64,000 nucleotides of DNA from Heligmosomoides polygyrus polygyrus (GCA_947396885.1 OX377203.1:23811253-23875252); one strand, 5' to 3'. Counted from the first letter of the stretch, positions 11,100 to 23,509 are shown. The notes: generated by a model not told the origin, from the sequence alone. A program made the numbers and translations.

Positions 11100-11760
11100 C
11101 ATTAAAAATAAAGGTGTTATGCAGCGACCTTCCGTCAGTGGGGTTTGATTTTTGGGGAACTTTTTTGACAAATAGGGAAAAATCGAGACCTCAGATCGCT
11201 TCAGAGATCCACAATTTTTCTGTGTATATCAAGCAAAACTTAAGTCTATTTGAGGTAAAATTTTAGCTATGTTAAATTTTAGCTATGTTGTCTGCCTTAG
11301 GTAGAAAACGATTTTGTTTTCATCAACAACGAGAATTTTGTAGACGAGCCCTTAAGTCATATTGGGGCTTGCGGCGGAGAAGCTTGTTTTTTACTGTGTT
11401 AAGAGCAGCTCAAAAACATTTGTAAGGAGAGCACTTGAGCCATCACTAGCAATTAACTCTCGACATTTTATATAGCACAATTTCGGATGCAGATGTCGCT
11501 ACTTCAGGTAGAAAAATGTGTTGTATCCATAACATCCTGATGGAATCTGCGGAAACTGAAGCGGACCAAGCTGATTTCAAGACTGCCGAAATTTCAAAAA
11601 ATTGAATTCTTTGAATTATAGGAGAGACTATGAAAAAATACATTGGACTCCGCCGAAACGAAGAGAGAGTGCGACGCCTCCCCCCCCCCCCGCCCAAAAA
11701 AGCGACGTCACAGTACGACCTAATTGATTCTCGAACCTCAGCTCTCCCTTTGTTGGGTTA
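11100..11760. mobile_element. fragment of the fold-back hAT-like family of 44.6-47.7 kb
   Basis: Bases 11455-11745 parallel 47360-47730: a TATAG...GCAATTT-type start, GATGTCGCT then a TTCAGGTAGAAAA-type segment, the C run, CACAGTACGACC, and TCGAACCTCA near the terminus. The stretch before it (GTGGGGTTTGATTTTTGG, CCTTAGGTAGAAAACG) also has family character. The outer TIR and the second arm are missing, so this is a one-armed relic. Confidence 0.55.
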
Positions 11761-12000
11761 GTGTGAATTGTGAGAAGAGAGATTGTATGTTCAAAGGGTG
11801 GGGTTGGTCGGGTCACTGCAATTACAGCAGCAGTCTGGGCTCAAGTATCGAACTTGTCTCCAGTAATAAATGAGATTGACGTCGAGTGGATTTTTTAAAG
11901 ATATTGCAAATATAGGCTTTGCAAAATGGTAGGGACTCTTCCGCGAGGTCTGGACAGATGCCGATGTTCAGTCACACGGTCGAATTAGAAGAAAACACTA
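11761..12000. other. no recognisable feature
   Basis: Short spacer between the hAT-like fragment and the possible minus-strand exons. Nothing is supported here. Confidence 0.4.
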
Positions 12001-13270
12001 TTTTTGATGAAGTGAAGCTTCCAGACGAGAGCTGCCAGCTCCATCATTTTTGTGAGCAGCATCTTGCATGATGTCTGACCACATGCCCATCTTCCGTACT
12101 GATCCGCCGCGTGGAGACACAGATCTACACGCGTGAAGTGCCTTTACGGGACGTGTCTCCTCAAAACCCTGATGCACTGCCAATCTGTGGATGGTTCCTA
12201 TCTTACTTTTGAATAAAGTAAATCCAAATCCTACATTTGTAATCCACACTTTATAGGCGAGATATTTGAGCAAAAATCAACCCAAGAACAGAAGTCGTAG
12301 CTAATGGGTGAAAATGGAAGAATCATAAGTTGAGAATGCACAGAATGGCGCGAATGGAGTTAATCTAAGCGAACTTGATATCAATTAGATCGGCATGATG
12401 CGTCAAAACATAAAATTGGCATGGAATACATTTTCTTCAGTGTAAATTTTTTTTTAAAATTCCACTGGGCAGGTCCATTCCTGCCAATGGACACAATCCC
12501 TCGAGACGAAGAAGCAAATGAGGGGCAGTTCAAGACAATTATGGGCTCGACTGACTTTAGATGACTCTAAGTCATCTAAAACTCAAAAACGCTAAACTCT
12601 TGTTAAGATTTTTACGCCTTTGGGTAGATCATGTTGTTCTGATTCCAACCATGTACATTTCATTGGATATAAGCAATTTTGAAGGATGTTATGGCAAAGC
12701 GGCGGAAACGGCGGATTAATCTACCACCGGCCGCGTTTTTGCGGATGTTTACCGACGGTACTGTATATGACCAGTATAATGCACACAGCGCAAATGTCGC
12801 CGACCGGTCTCCTTCAGTCACAATGATGCACAAACCGTAGAAAGTCACTGGTAAAAAAGACACTCATTTCGTTCTGTTTATTAAAGGATTTGTTTCGAAA
12901 ATTCAGAACGCCTCTAACCCCGAGATATCTCCCTCAACAGTCAAAATGCTTCACTTCACTTCGTAGCCGTTCCCGATATGCGCATCAATTCAATGTTTTC
13001 AAGTGGACTAGTAAGCAATCCCAGCCTTTTGCTGGATAGGTGTTCTGTTACGCTAATTGCCAGAGCTCTTCCCGTTTCCCCATGTGTTTAGCACTCAATC
13101 TCATAAATTGCACCGATCTTTCGAGCAATCCTCCAAAGTGCCACTTTGACAAATAACGCAGTTCTCCAACATGCACTGCTTATCATAGAGCGGTTTTGAA
13201 CAAGCTGCCGTTTTCTGTTGTCATCAGGAATGTTCACTAATACAACGTCGTCATGCAGTTGTGCACTCAC
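12001..13270 (-). CDS. possible minus-strand exons of an unidentified gene
   Basis: Three open blocks read like protein. Block 1, 13270-13088, contains NIPDDNRKRQLVQNRSMI and ends EIEC then stop. Block 2, 12847-12753, begins after ACCAG and ends before GTAAAC, encoding FYGLCIIVTEGDRSATFALC. Block 3, 12273-12001, ends SSRLEASLHQK then stop and contains RGGSVRKMGMWSDIMQD. Block 2 has good splice borders (enters phase 1, leaves phase 0). I could not join the blocks into one consistent model, and I do not recognise the family. Its 5' side faces the PPxY gene, so the two would be divergent. Confidence 0.3.
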
Positions 13271-13513
13271 AATAACTCATTTTAATATCAGCAGTGACAC
13301 TACGGAGATGAACGGAAACAGGAAGGGGATCTTGTTCTCTTGGTGGTTAGCGTGACTTGCGAACGTTGAGCGGGACAACATACTGGCAAACGTAACTTAA
13401 CAAGCCGAGCTTTCACGAAGAGAGAAGTTAGAAACTGCTAAGAGCCTGGTTCACTGAAGGGGTACCAGCTTCGAAAGTAACTCTTATCTATTTTGTGCTG
13501 CAGGAAAGTGAAG

Positions 13514-16500
13514 ATGCTAAATCGACAACTAAATCTTTATTATTTTGAAGGTCTGCAAGTTATAAAGGTCATGTTGGTTGCGATGGCTATAATTTTCGCC
13601 CTACTCGCTACAGTAACCAAAGCAGCATGCTTATTCTACCCGTATCTTATAGTGGTTGTAAGTTCCTAGAGTTTAAATTCAGCAATAAATATGTTCTCCG
13701 CATATGTGAGCAGAAAAACTAATGAGTAGACGCAGTAAAGAGATTTTGCAAGCCGCCAACCCTTCTTCTACAAATTCCTCTTTGTTTTTTCTTCCACATT
13801 CTCCGTTATTCATAAACAAAGAAATCTTTAGGTTTTTCGTGTTATGGCTTTATAACTTTTTCATAAAACTAAGATCATAACTTCTGACTAGTTACTATTC
13901 GTGTTTCATATACTACCCGCAACTGTTGAAGCTGTTTTCAAACCATCTTGTAAATTTCATTAAGAAAAGTGGCTCCCATCTTATTCCTGTCCGATAATGA
14001 ATGTTTACAATTACGCAGAACTGGCTAACAAATGATTATTTACATTATTTACTCATGGGAAAAAATCGCTCTGAATACAGTCCAGGAGTTTAGTTCTTCT
14101 TCAAATTTTTATTATAAAGCACCTAAGGAACATGGCAACAACTATGAGTAAATGATGTTAGATTTACGATTTCCGATTGTGAGAGAAATGACCTTTCAGG
14201 TGTTCGAATTTGCAAGGCATTTAGTTGCCTTCTTCCTGATTGCGCTGAAGCTGATTTCTTACGAAAAATATCGGACAGTCATTGAAATAAAAGGTAGGTG
14301 GCGATTCCGTTCCTCCACGTGGTGCCACTGGAAACTGCTTGCTTCTGCGGCCGAGCCAAACACGGACATCGGAATGCAGGCGACAGGGCATAGTGACAGG
14401 CCGGCCTACGAACATTTTGTCACATCATATGGTTGATGACGTTTAAGAGCTTTCGAGATACTGCGTCGCGCACTCGCAAAGCCCGGCGAGTGTCAAAAGC
14501 GTGCGAGGGTCCCTGATGTGAGGACGGCATCGGGGGGGGGGGGGGGCAAATGAGCTAGTCCGAAAGTCCCATAACGTAGGAAAGACCCGCAGAGCAACGT
14601 TGAATGTGGGTACGTTGACGGGCCGCTCGTGCGAGTTGGCTGAAGCGCTGGAGCGAAAAAGGTAGACTTCCGTGCGGTGCAGGAAACGCGGTGGTCCTGC
14701 TGCAAGTCGAGGGACACTGGCCGTGGCTTCAAGGCCGTTTTGTGCGGCAGTCCTAGGACCACCAGTAGTGCCGGTATGATAGAATCCGAACGTTTCCGTG
14801 ACGCGATTGCAAGAGTAGAACGTTTCGATGACCGCTTGATGAAGATTGTTGTCGCCGTAGAACAGCGACGATGTCATTTCTTTTCTGCATATGCTCCGCA
14901 GTCTGGCTGTTCCGAGCAAACCAAGGACGAGTTCTGGTCCCTGCTTGATGAGAAGACAGCGGAAGTGCCGTCAGAAGATATGACTGTTGTGGCAGGTGAC
15001 CTTAATGGTCACGTCGGAGCCGAAGACGGCACAGCTGTCATAGTGGTTTGGCTATGGGTCGCGCAACGCCGACGGTGAGCGCATACTTGAGTATGCAGAC
15101 TCACAAGGCCTCACCACCCTGAATACCAAATTTCGAAAGCGTGACTCCCACCTCATCTCGTTTTAAAGCGGGAACGCTAAAACGTAGATTGACTGTGTCC
15201 TTGTTAGGCGTCGCGACCAAGGCCTTGTCAAGACGCGAAGACCGTGCCGTATGAGACGGTTGCCACGCAACACCGTTAACTGATCTGCTCGCTGAATATC
15301 ACACCTTCGAGGTTTAAACATGCAGAGCGATGCGGGTCTGCTAGAAGCAAATGGTGGCGACTGGAAGAGAAGGAAACGGCAGTCATTTATCGCATTCGGT
15401 TGCCAACGGTGACAATTGTCGACGAAACCTAAAAGGATGCTACCGTTGCGATAACCCGGGGTGCACGACTCGAACTCGGCACAACGAAGGCTGTGGACTG
15501 ATGATGTCATGGTTGTGTACTGATGATCTCAGAAAGAAAGTCCGAGAAAAGAAACGGCTCTACCACGTATTCATCGGTGATAAAACAGTCCATAATTGGC
15601 GGAATTATCGAGAAGCGAAAAAAGCGGCAAAGAAGGCAGTGGCTGCTGCTAAAGCTGCATACTACGCTGAAGTCAGCGAAAAACTGGAAACGCACGATGG
15701 TGAGCGTTATCTTCACCGACTCACGAAAGCTCGCTGTCGCCATGCAGAAGACATCGAGAAGTTCTTTGGCATTATCGACGACAACGGATCTTCTGATGGA
15801 TCGTAAGAGGGTTGTGAAGCGATGGCACGACAACTTCGAGGAAATCTCGAATGTTGAATTTGACCATCCTGCTATTCCTTTTGCATCTCCTGTGTACTTT
15901 CCCGTCCAGAAGATCACAGTGAGCGAAACCGAAGCAGCTCTGAAGAAGATGAAGTCAGGCAAAGCCACTGGCCCCGATGACCTGCCAGCTAACTTCTGGA
16001 AGTCGAAGGGCTGGTGCCCTGCTGACTGGCTGACAGAGTTTTTCAATCAGATTGTTGCTGAGAAAAAAGTGCCCGAGAGCTGGCAGCAAGCACGACCATC
16101 CCAATTTGGAAGAAGAAGGGCAGTCCTGCGGACTGCGGGACAGCGGGAATGAAAAGATGATGGAAATGAAAGGTTGTTTAATTATAATCATTCGTTGCTT
16201 AAGTCTTAATTACCAGAATAGTCCAGACTCGTAGTCTGATAAAACACTGAATAGATACCGATGTATAGCGCACATTTGTTCTGAAGAAAAAATTGTTTTA
16301 TCCTAAACGAGGTTCAATTCTGGCATATATCCTTAATTAGGGAAAGCTAATTGTTGACGAACTTAATCCACACGGGCCTTTCGCTGGAGGAGGTCCAGCT
16401 CCACCTATCGAAACCTCTCCGAATTCCTTTTACAGGGTTCAATCGCCTGCGAACACTAACCAAGAATTCTCGCTACGAAGATGAAATTTATTATATATGG

Positions 16501-18496
16501 TGTGCGTCCAGCGTAGTATACTTCCTACTTGTATTACTTACACTTATTCGCAACATAATGGATTATCAGTGGAGAGCTGTAAGTTTACATGGTGATGACT
16601 GAAACGTTAATCATATCACAGAATGTTATTCTAGCGTCTTAATCGTCATCGTCAAATATATCAGCCACCAGCTCTGCCACCCCTTCACAGGCGCAGATTG
16701 ATACTGCCAAGGGAACCAGAAGTTGGAAGTGAGAACAACGATGATCCGCCACCCTACTCGGTAGTCGTCGTCCTATACCTGCTTCCACATTTACGTTTTA
16801 CTTAGCTCAGTAATTAGGATGCTAACCGTTGATTTCCTAACCGAGTTCCAAAAAGCGAGAGAAGCTGTTTTTGGCTTAAAGAGCGACTTGTTCCTTTTGT
16901 CTTTTATGTGAGAGCATTCTAAACTTGAAGTTTTCTTATTTCTCAGAAAAAGAGGAGAAGTAAGGTATTAAGCAATATTCGAGTACAGGATCACATAGAA
17001 ATGTCACGACATATTCTGCTGCTACGGCATGTTATAGAACGGCATAATCAGCTGAAGTGCACAAGGTGGCCACAAAGTGTGGTCCGCTGGCTTTTTCGTC
17101 ATAACTTAGAGACGATATCATATATTCTAAAATTGATTTGATGGATAATTTTCAACAAATTATAGTGGACCACACAGTCAAGATATTGTTCGACATGGTG
17201 CCCTTTTGCAAGGATGCAGGGTTCGAGTCGCTTGGTGACCGCTTCCACTTTGGGCCGCAGGTAGTTGACATCGATCTTCTGCCGTTCTCCAATCAGAGAT
17301 CCAACTGTCCAAACCTTGGCTCGACGATGACCTTTGCTGTAAACGGCTCCAGACGGAGTAGTCTAGTGGATTCAGATCCGGCAAGTTTGATGGTTTCACA
17401 TGATTGCCCAGAATCTAAAAGAATTTTAGTCACGGAATGTAATGTTCGTCTTTGACCCATGTGTCTCCGCTCAGTCCTGCTGAACAACAAATCCCTCTCC
17501 TGGAAAATGTTACTTAGAATACGAAATAAGTTTTTTAAATAATATTTTGGTAGACATTGGAGTTGGTCTTGGCATTTTCGCCTACGAAGGGGTGCCCTGC
17601 TATCAGATGTTATTCAAGCCTAACCCATCACAGATCCCGGAAACTGGGTTGTTGAGCGCACACGGCGTCTCGAGAAGATTTTTCTCGGTTGAAGCCAGAG
17701 GCTGGCAGTGATTTTGACTGTTACGAGCAACCTCAGCAGCAAAATTTTTCCCATCTGTTTAAACAACGTCTTCCGTCCGACCCTCACGAATGAAATCGAG
17801 CCGTTTTTTGCATTTTTCGAGCCTATTGCAGTTTCAGTGAGTGTATGTAAAGAAAGTGTATATCGACAACTGCGAAGCCCTAGATCCTTCAGAGCAATGT
17901 TTTTAAGCCCTTCATTATGAGATATGTATGTCGGAAGCAACCTTGTTCACGCTAACTTCGTCGTTGCTTTGTATCATCTTGACTTCTTGTGAATGCCAGG
18001 TGTTTTGACGATCCGATGTCGGCCTGCAATTGGAAGAGGATGATAGTGCTTGTGGTGCATTGCAATCTCCTATACTGTCCTGTCGTTGATGTGGAGCATT
18101 CTTACAATCCCCGCTGATCGAAGTCCCTCGTCCATATAGGGACCGATGAAGGCTTGTCACGGACACAGGTCCGATCTGCTCTGTCGTACGTATATAACGT
18201 CTCTTGGAATGACGATCTGTTCTCAGGAACCACATAAAGGAAATTGTGGACCACACTTTGTAGCCACCCTATATATGAAATACATATATCAACCGTAATG
18301 GAGTACGATCACTTAAGCGATTTCTTAGAGTTTCATTATAAGGAAAACAGTTGTTAAATAGTATACTTTTCAGTCGACCATACGAGGTTGCAGTGCACTT
18401 GAAACTGCAAAAGAAGAAACAGATCCACCTCGTTACTCACAAATTGAACTTCAACTAGATCGTACGATAAGGCGAGTTCCTCGTTGTGTTCTTTGA
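13514..18496 (+). CDS. multi-pass membrane protein with two C-terminal PPxY motifs (5 exons)
   Basis: Predicted exons are 13514-13657, 14200-14293, 16436-16578, 16635-16760 and 18374-18496. Each intron is GT...AG, all phases agree, and the 630-nt total gives 209 residues and a stop. The start ATG lies 9 bases after GTGCTGCAG, a possible trans-splice acceptor. Hydrophobic segments lie at about residues 17-47, 52-70 and 97-120. The tail carries PPPY (165-168) and PPRY (187-190), which are known ligands of WW domains in NEDD4-type ubiquitin ligases. Membrane spans followed by PY motifs recall the LAPTM lysosomal/Golgi family, but I see no diagnostic residues, so this is only an analogy. An upstream exon with another span could be missing. 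Introns 2 and 4 hold TE copies. The intron-4 donor (GTAGTC) is weak. Confidence 0.65.
14590..16140 (+). pseudogene. RTE-type non-LTR retrotransposon, 5' part (endonuclease and start of RT)
   Basis: An APE-type endonuclease is visible: QETRW near 14680, SAYAPQSG near 14887, GDLNGHVG near 14997. It is followed by the linker (LRKKVREKKRLYHVF, REAKKAAKKAVAAAK) and the first RT blocks (KMKSGKATGPDDLPANFWK near 15950). The copy has several frameshifts (about 14667, 15050 and 15790) and stops, and breaks off near 16140 before the RT active-site box. It lies in intron 2 of the PPxY gene in the same orientation. RTE elements insert by target-primed reverse transcription; this copy cannot move. The G run at 14524-14545 precedes it. 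Confidence 0.85.
17059..18276 (-). mobile_element. Tc1-like transposon relic in intron 4 of the PPxY gene
   Basis: The ends are inverted repeats: left GGTGGCCACAAAGTGTGGTC, right the complement of GGGTGGCTACAAAGTGTGGT. The minus strand retains a broken transposase: IALKDLGLRSCRYT near 17890, a degenerate middle, and the third catalytic block LPDLNPLDYSVWS near 17370. Multiple frameshifts and stops make it dead. At about 1.2 kb it is close to full Tc1 length. Its presence lengthens the host intron to 1.6 kb. Confidence 0.75.
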
Positions 18497-18659
18497 GCGG
18501 CTTTTCACATTTTCTTTCAGTACTTTGCAGGGACTAAAATTTATTATTTAAGTTCCACTTCTCTCAGTGAAAGCATTAATGAACATTCACCAACTCTCTT
18601 AAAAGATCGAAACCTTCGCTCTCAAGAAATCAATTTAAAAGAACATACTGAATTTAAGC

Positions 18660-18665
18660 AATAAA
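18660..18665 (+). terminator. candidate poly(A) signal of the PPxY gene
   Basis: AATAAA lies 164 bp after the predicted stop codon on the same strand, a fitting position for the end of the PPxY transcript. Confidence 0.4.
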
Positions 18666-18925
18666 TGTATTACTCATTGTTCTGCTTGCTCTCCTTCTTC
18701 AATTTGGTTCATGTAAAAGAATTATTTTATACGTTAAAATATAATCACTTTTGTGTAAGCTATTGAACTAGCAATAGCCTTGACAACTTTAACTGTTTTG
18801 AGCACATCGTCTCAGCAAGGCATTATCCATTCACCTCTACCACTATGTGAAGGCTTGTTCTTAATCAACCGACAGGATAATTACAACACTTACCAGATAG
18901 CAAACCAGGGGTTGAATATTACCGA

Positions 18926-19014
18926 TTATACACTCGGGTATGCTGGTATAGGGATAGAGATACCTAAAATGCGTGGGTATCCTTATCCCTATACCAGCAT
19001 ACCCGAGTGTATAA
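18926..19014. repeat. palindrome with perfect 31-bp arms
   Basis: TTATACACTCGGGTATGCTG and the following bases to 18956 are the exact reverse complement of 18984-19014, with a 27-bp loop that itself contains GATACC/GGTATC. A weaker third copy of the arm (TATACCCGGCATACCC) lies near 19050. Confidence 0.85.
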
Positions 19015-19079
19015 GGTTAACCATGTATCTTCATGGTTTACTCGACGCTTTATACCCGGCATACCCAGTAGATTAGTTG

Positions 19080-20648
19080 TTGAGTTCAGCCCGAGTTGAC
19101 TTGGGATTCCTTGCGTAATGTGCTATCACCACTTTGGTCGCTGGTGGTGCATTGGCGTAGAACGTTCTCCTTCGGTCAGCAGGAATTGTTGTTCGAGTCC
19201 AGTCTGGCGCAAGAATTCTGATCGCAGCAAAACATTATAGCAGCATGAGTAGGGCTTCGCTTCTTTAAATGGTTAGGGCCTTGCTACCTACAATTAGGTG
19301 TCGCAGCGAAGAATAGATATGCCACGGATATCATGAGTAGCGTAACCATCAGTAGAATTCTCGTAGACTCGATTTATAAGAGTAGGAACGATGTTTGTTT
19401 GGAAAACAACTTACACGGACAGCATCGAGGAAGCATGGGCGGCAGCACACTAGCGGCAGAACTCTAAAAAGCCAATCCTACAAGCAGAGCACGAGCAGTA
19501 CAGTAGAGCGCAAATGAGGAGTATACGTAAATTTGGAAGAGATTAGACAGCACAGCTGACTAAGACTAAGCAGTGACGACTCCGCTGTGAACAACATCCC
19601 ACACGGCCTCGGAGAAGCACGAGCGGAATCAGACCAGCAACGGAACCCTCCCTATAGAAACAACGTCTAGGACTATCTCAGCCCGTCTAAGACCATCTCG
19701 GGCCGAATTTCTCACAACAGTTTCGACCAACCGCCCATACGTACTCACCGCTCCATGTAACATTAAATGTATCGTCCGTCAATCAGAGTAAAAAAATTAT
19801 AATAAATTGTTGTTGTTTAAATTGTAATGAATTTTTTCACGTAACAATACAGAAAAGGTGTGGTGGCATCGGAATATGAAGCGTATAGTATTTTTTCCAC
19901 AAAAATGCATAACTGCTTTATTTGCTACAATCACATGACATATCAGCAGCGAGAGGGGTTAGCTAGGAGCACACAGGCAGTGAGAGTGAAACAGTGCGAG
20001 TGAACAACACCAAAAATAGGACACTGTTTGAGGAGATCGAACTTCAACGTGAAGGCGGATATTGAATATGGATATTGAATACCTACAAAAATACAAGTCG
20101 TATTCTGCAGATTTTATTTAATCCCTCCAATATTTTACTATTTCCAAGATACTAACTTCATTTCAAGCGAAATAAGCAGAAATCGAAATCCATATCAGGG
20201 AAACAAAGCCGAGGAGTTAAAGCCCCAAAGCGCTAAAAATCATGAAAATTACAAAACGGATCGCAAAACTATCATAGAACATGTAGCAAAGAATCAGATC
20301 ACAAACGGAACGCCGACGCTTGCAAAGGAAGCCTAGTGACCTTTTAATTCTATAAACAAGAAAAATGTCAGCAAAAATGCAAAAAAACTGCAAACAGGCA
20401 TTTCTCAATCGATCGAAACTAACCACGCCTCTGGAAGCCCGGAGTTTCCCCTAGCAATCAAATGTGTAGACATTGCTATTCAAATTAGTGGTGACCAGTC
20501 CGCCCGAGCATTCTGCATCTCCTGAACGCCTCCGTTCACTTTTTATCGGGATCGCTGGGTTATTGCCTAAAACCTAATAAACCTCATATGAGCAAATGGC
20601 GACATTAAAATCAATTAACAACTGAAACAAATAAACAGACCACAGTGA
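19080..20648. other. no recognisable gene
   Basis: A segment near 19145-19215 has loose Pol III box A and box B resemblance (TGGTGCATTGG, GTTCGAGTCC) but does not fold as a tRNA; it could be tRNA-derived repeat debris. The rest is AT-rich with only short frames, including a 69-codon hydrophobic minus frame at 20217-20426 that I cannot support as a gene. Confidence 0.4.
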
Positions 20649-20915
20649 TTAGCGCGCTTGGACACGTGATAGCGTCATCGTGATTTCTTTGTGATCACAG
20701 TCCGTGTAGAATGAAATCTGCGATAGCAGAATAGAATTCCCTGTGAGGCCGTAGTTCAACACAACAGATTCTGACCAATAAATAACTGAATCATTCTCTC
20801 CGGCAGGTTGGAGTAGGCTAATCTCCCTGTGTTTCTGTGTGAGCGAATTGAAGACTTCTTTATAGCATCCTTCCGATGAGGGGGGGGGGTCGGCTAAAGC
20901 TTTAACCATTAGCAA
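20649..20915 (-). CDS. hypothetical minus-strand open frame, 88 codons
   Basis: The frame reads like protein over its last 70 codons (GCYKEVFNSLTQKHREISLL, then ENDSVIYWSESVVLNYG, ISFYTDCDHKEI) and ends at a stop near 20649. The start is uncertain because a C run sits at the N-terminal side, so it may be a terminal exon. I recognise no family and found no convincing upstream exon. Confidence 0.3.
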   Translation of the reverse strand: MLMVKALADPPPSSEGCYKEVFNSLTQKHREISLLQPAGENDSVIYWSESVVLNYGLTGNSILLSQISFYTDCDHKEITMTLSRVQAR

Positions 20916-21369
20916 ATTAACAACCCCTATGAAAGATAACTGACATCCTCTAAGTAGTGCCGCATGCGACTCAAGACGTGGGCATAATAGTCGTTGTCGC
21001 TGGACCTACAGTGAGGTCTTCATCTTGCCAACGATCTTGAGTAAACCTGGCTCACTTGAATGGTGTGCGCTCCTTCACAGAACACTGGCAGGTGGGATTC
21101 CCAGAGTATAGGCAGTGTCGATAACTGTGGAGTGGTCTTTTGTTTACCTCTCCAGCAAAATGTATGCGAGTTTTTAGTAGCTCAGTGCGTGGCTGCTCGT
21201 TATTCACCATTTGCACAGAAGCACGATTCTTCTTTCTATACTAACGCATATATTTCTTGCCCACCCACCTACCACCACATCCAACCCAGTAGACATTTCG
21301 AACTGCTCGCGGAGCAGCTTTTGCATTTGGCGCACCAGAACATCAGAAGAGCTCAGTAAGTGAGTTCAG

Positions 21370-21426
21370 CTGAAATTTCTTGATTTCCCCCACGCCCAAG
21401 CAGTGAGGGAAATCAAGAAATTTCAG
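21370..21426. repeat. hairpin, perfect 20-bp arms
   Basis: CTGAAATTTCTTGATTTCCC at 21370-21389 is the exact complement of 21407-21426, with a 17-bp loop. Nothing else in the window matches it. Confidence 0.85.
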
Positions 21427-21635
21427 TGAGCAGTCCGGAGTTTCTTATACCTAAGCTTAAATTGCGCGCCCTTCGCGAACTCCCACGCGGCTCCCCTGAT
21501 TTGCCATGTATCTCCACGTCTCTACGGCTTTTCTGCAAATCCTTCATCAGCGATTTCTATTGTTTGTTTCATTTAGTTCCCGCATACCTATCGCGACCGC
21601 ACACAAAAACTAGGCGACTAATAAACTGAGATAAA

Positions 21636-21920
21636 TCACAGGCGCTTCGACCAGCCGCTGGTCACCTTCCGTTGAAAGTGCTCAAAATAGTTTTTGAGCC
21701 ACTTCCTAAATTCAGGTTCCTTGGAGTATGACTTCTGGCTCCTCAGGAAAAGAGTGGTAAACGCTGCGCTAGAAGCGGACATTTGAGACATCGGCATGGG
21801 CCTGTGCAAGTCAGCTACCCAGAGGTCCATGTCGTCCACACTGTCAGCATCTATGCTTTCGTCGTCGATGCCGCAAAAACCACGATTTTGCGGTTTTTGC
21901 TCCTTTTTTATATAACTTGT
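21636..21920 (-). CDS. possible terminal exon of an unidentified minus-strand gene
   Basis: After a candidate acceptor (GGCTTTAG) the frame is open for about 94 codons to a stop. It is acidic early (GIDDESIDADSVDDMDLWVA) and basic/aromatic late (EFRKWLKNYFEHFQRKVTSG, ending WSKRL). Composition looks coding, but the family is unknown and no upstream exon could be fixed. A small hairpin (GCAAAAACC with its complement) lies within the first codons. Confidence 0.35.
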   Translation of the reverse strand, partial: TSYIKKEQKPQNRGFCGIDDESIDADSVDDMDLWVADLHRPMPMSQMSASSAAFTTLFLRSQKSYSKEPEFRKWLKNYFEHFQRKVTSGWSKRL

Positions 21921-23390
21921 CTAAAGCCAACTTTTGAAGAAACAAAAACAAGAGCATATTTGAGCTCAGAAGCTCGAGCTCTATTGTTTGGTATACATTG
22001 TTCATATGGAGCCATGAAAAAGTTCGAAATCGAAAACTTGCTCCCCATTGCGAGGGGGGGACCGTGGACGAGTCGCGCCGACCCCTCGATTTCGCCGTTC
22101 GTCCCTCATGTACGCCTCCATCGATTTTGCTGCCGGTCCCTAGTTGTTACCATTTGAACAATTTCGTCCGCTGGTCATTTGTGGCGTCGTTATTTCTTTG
22201 TTTTGTTTTGCATTTTTGGGTTGAGATGGCCGATATTGGTGGGACTTGGTCAACGTATAGGTGTCATGTAGGTGTCCCGTAGTACAACTTGGCGCAGTGA
22301 ATACGAGAGCTCGGCATTCCGCTCAGCAGGTAGGCAGTGCTTTTCAGACGGTACTGCGGTGTGGGACATTAGCTTATTTGGACAAGAACACCTGCAAAAG
22401 TGCTGGCGCATTCTCTTTGTCATCCTCGTAAGCGACGGCGCCTGGGGTCGACGTCCGCTGTTGACCCCTGCAAGGAATTTCCTCCCTCCCATCCTCTCGT
22501 CATAGCACATTTAAACAAAACTCACTGTCTATTGGCTGAGTATCGAAATTGCATACGTACCGTACTTCATACCTCTTCAGCACAACATGTCATTTTCGAA
22601 GCGGTTATGACGACTTGTTGGTGTATTAATGGCAAGCCTATCTCCAAAAACTTATTCAAAATAGACCACATTTCATGCTTAAGTACCAATAATGACGCCA
22701 TTGCTGAGTTAATGGGCCAACAAAACTTGGTGAGCATAAGCCGAACGTAGAAAGGCAATTCATGTAATCGACTCAAATCAAAACATCAGAGACATTTCCT
22801 GACTGAGACAAATAAAGAAGAGTCGAATGTGTAAATAGCTTATGTAAATACTTCATTTCAAAACTTCTGCAGTCACTGCATTACTAAACCCCCTCCGCAT
22901 GAATGTGGAAAGGCAATATGTTCCTTGACTGAAATCTCTCAAGAGGACTCGAACGTGGATAGACAATTCAGTTAAACGCCTCACGTCAAAACGGTTATGG
23001 CGAAAGACTAAAAATACTAACCTACAACACAAAACCGTATGCAAGAAAAAACAAAAACACGAAGACACCTATCCACACCGTGCCGCTACGATCGATAACG
23101 ATGCAAGCGGCCGCTCAGCCGGCGGCTGCACTTAGGCTGGGCCTGCAGCGACTAGAGCTTTTGTTCTAGGGGTACTTGGCCTCTCTATAACTTTTCTATA
23201 ATAATGGTCATTTTAACTACCAAGCAGGCTTCGTCTTCGCCCATAAGGACCTCGACACTTCGCCTGCAGTTTTATTTTTCAAAATTTGGTCGCACGGTTT
23301 ACTAGCTCATCTGTTCGAACCATAGGATTTCTGAGGTAGAAATGATCGATAATTTTAAAACATATTTCAAGAACGGAGGGGTTAGGCGGG
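21921..23390. other. no recognisable gene
   Basis: Several frames of 60-124 codons occur on both strands around 21.9-22.8 kb, but they overlap one another and lack splice support. Near 22.75-23.0 kb a CAATTCA...TCAAAACATC/GTCAAAACGGTTATGGCG motif recurs, suggesting an old repeat. Confidence 0.35.
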
Positions 23391-23509
23391 ATTTACACTT
23401 CAGACGCGGTGGAGCGGCACTATAATATCTACCCTATTGATGGGACGACACAGGCGATCTATATTAATAGCTTTGATAGCACTATGCCGCTCCGCGGTGA
23501 AGTATAAAT
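23391..23509. mobile_element. small MITE-like inverted repeat, about 119 bp
   Basis: ATTTACACTTCAGACGCGGT plus GGAGCGGCACTAT pairs, with a few mismatches, with ATAGCACTATGCCGCTCCGC plus GGTGAAGTATAAAT. The loop is about 50 bp. No flanking duplication is clear. Confidence 0.6.
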
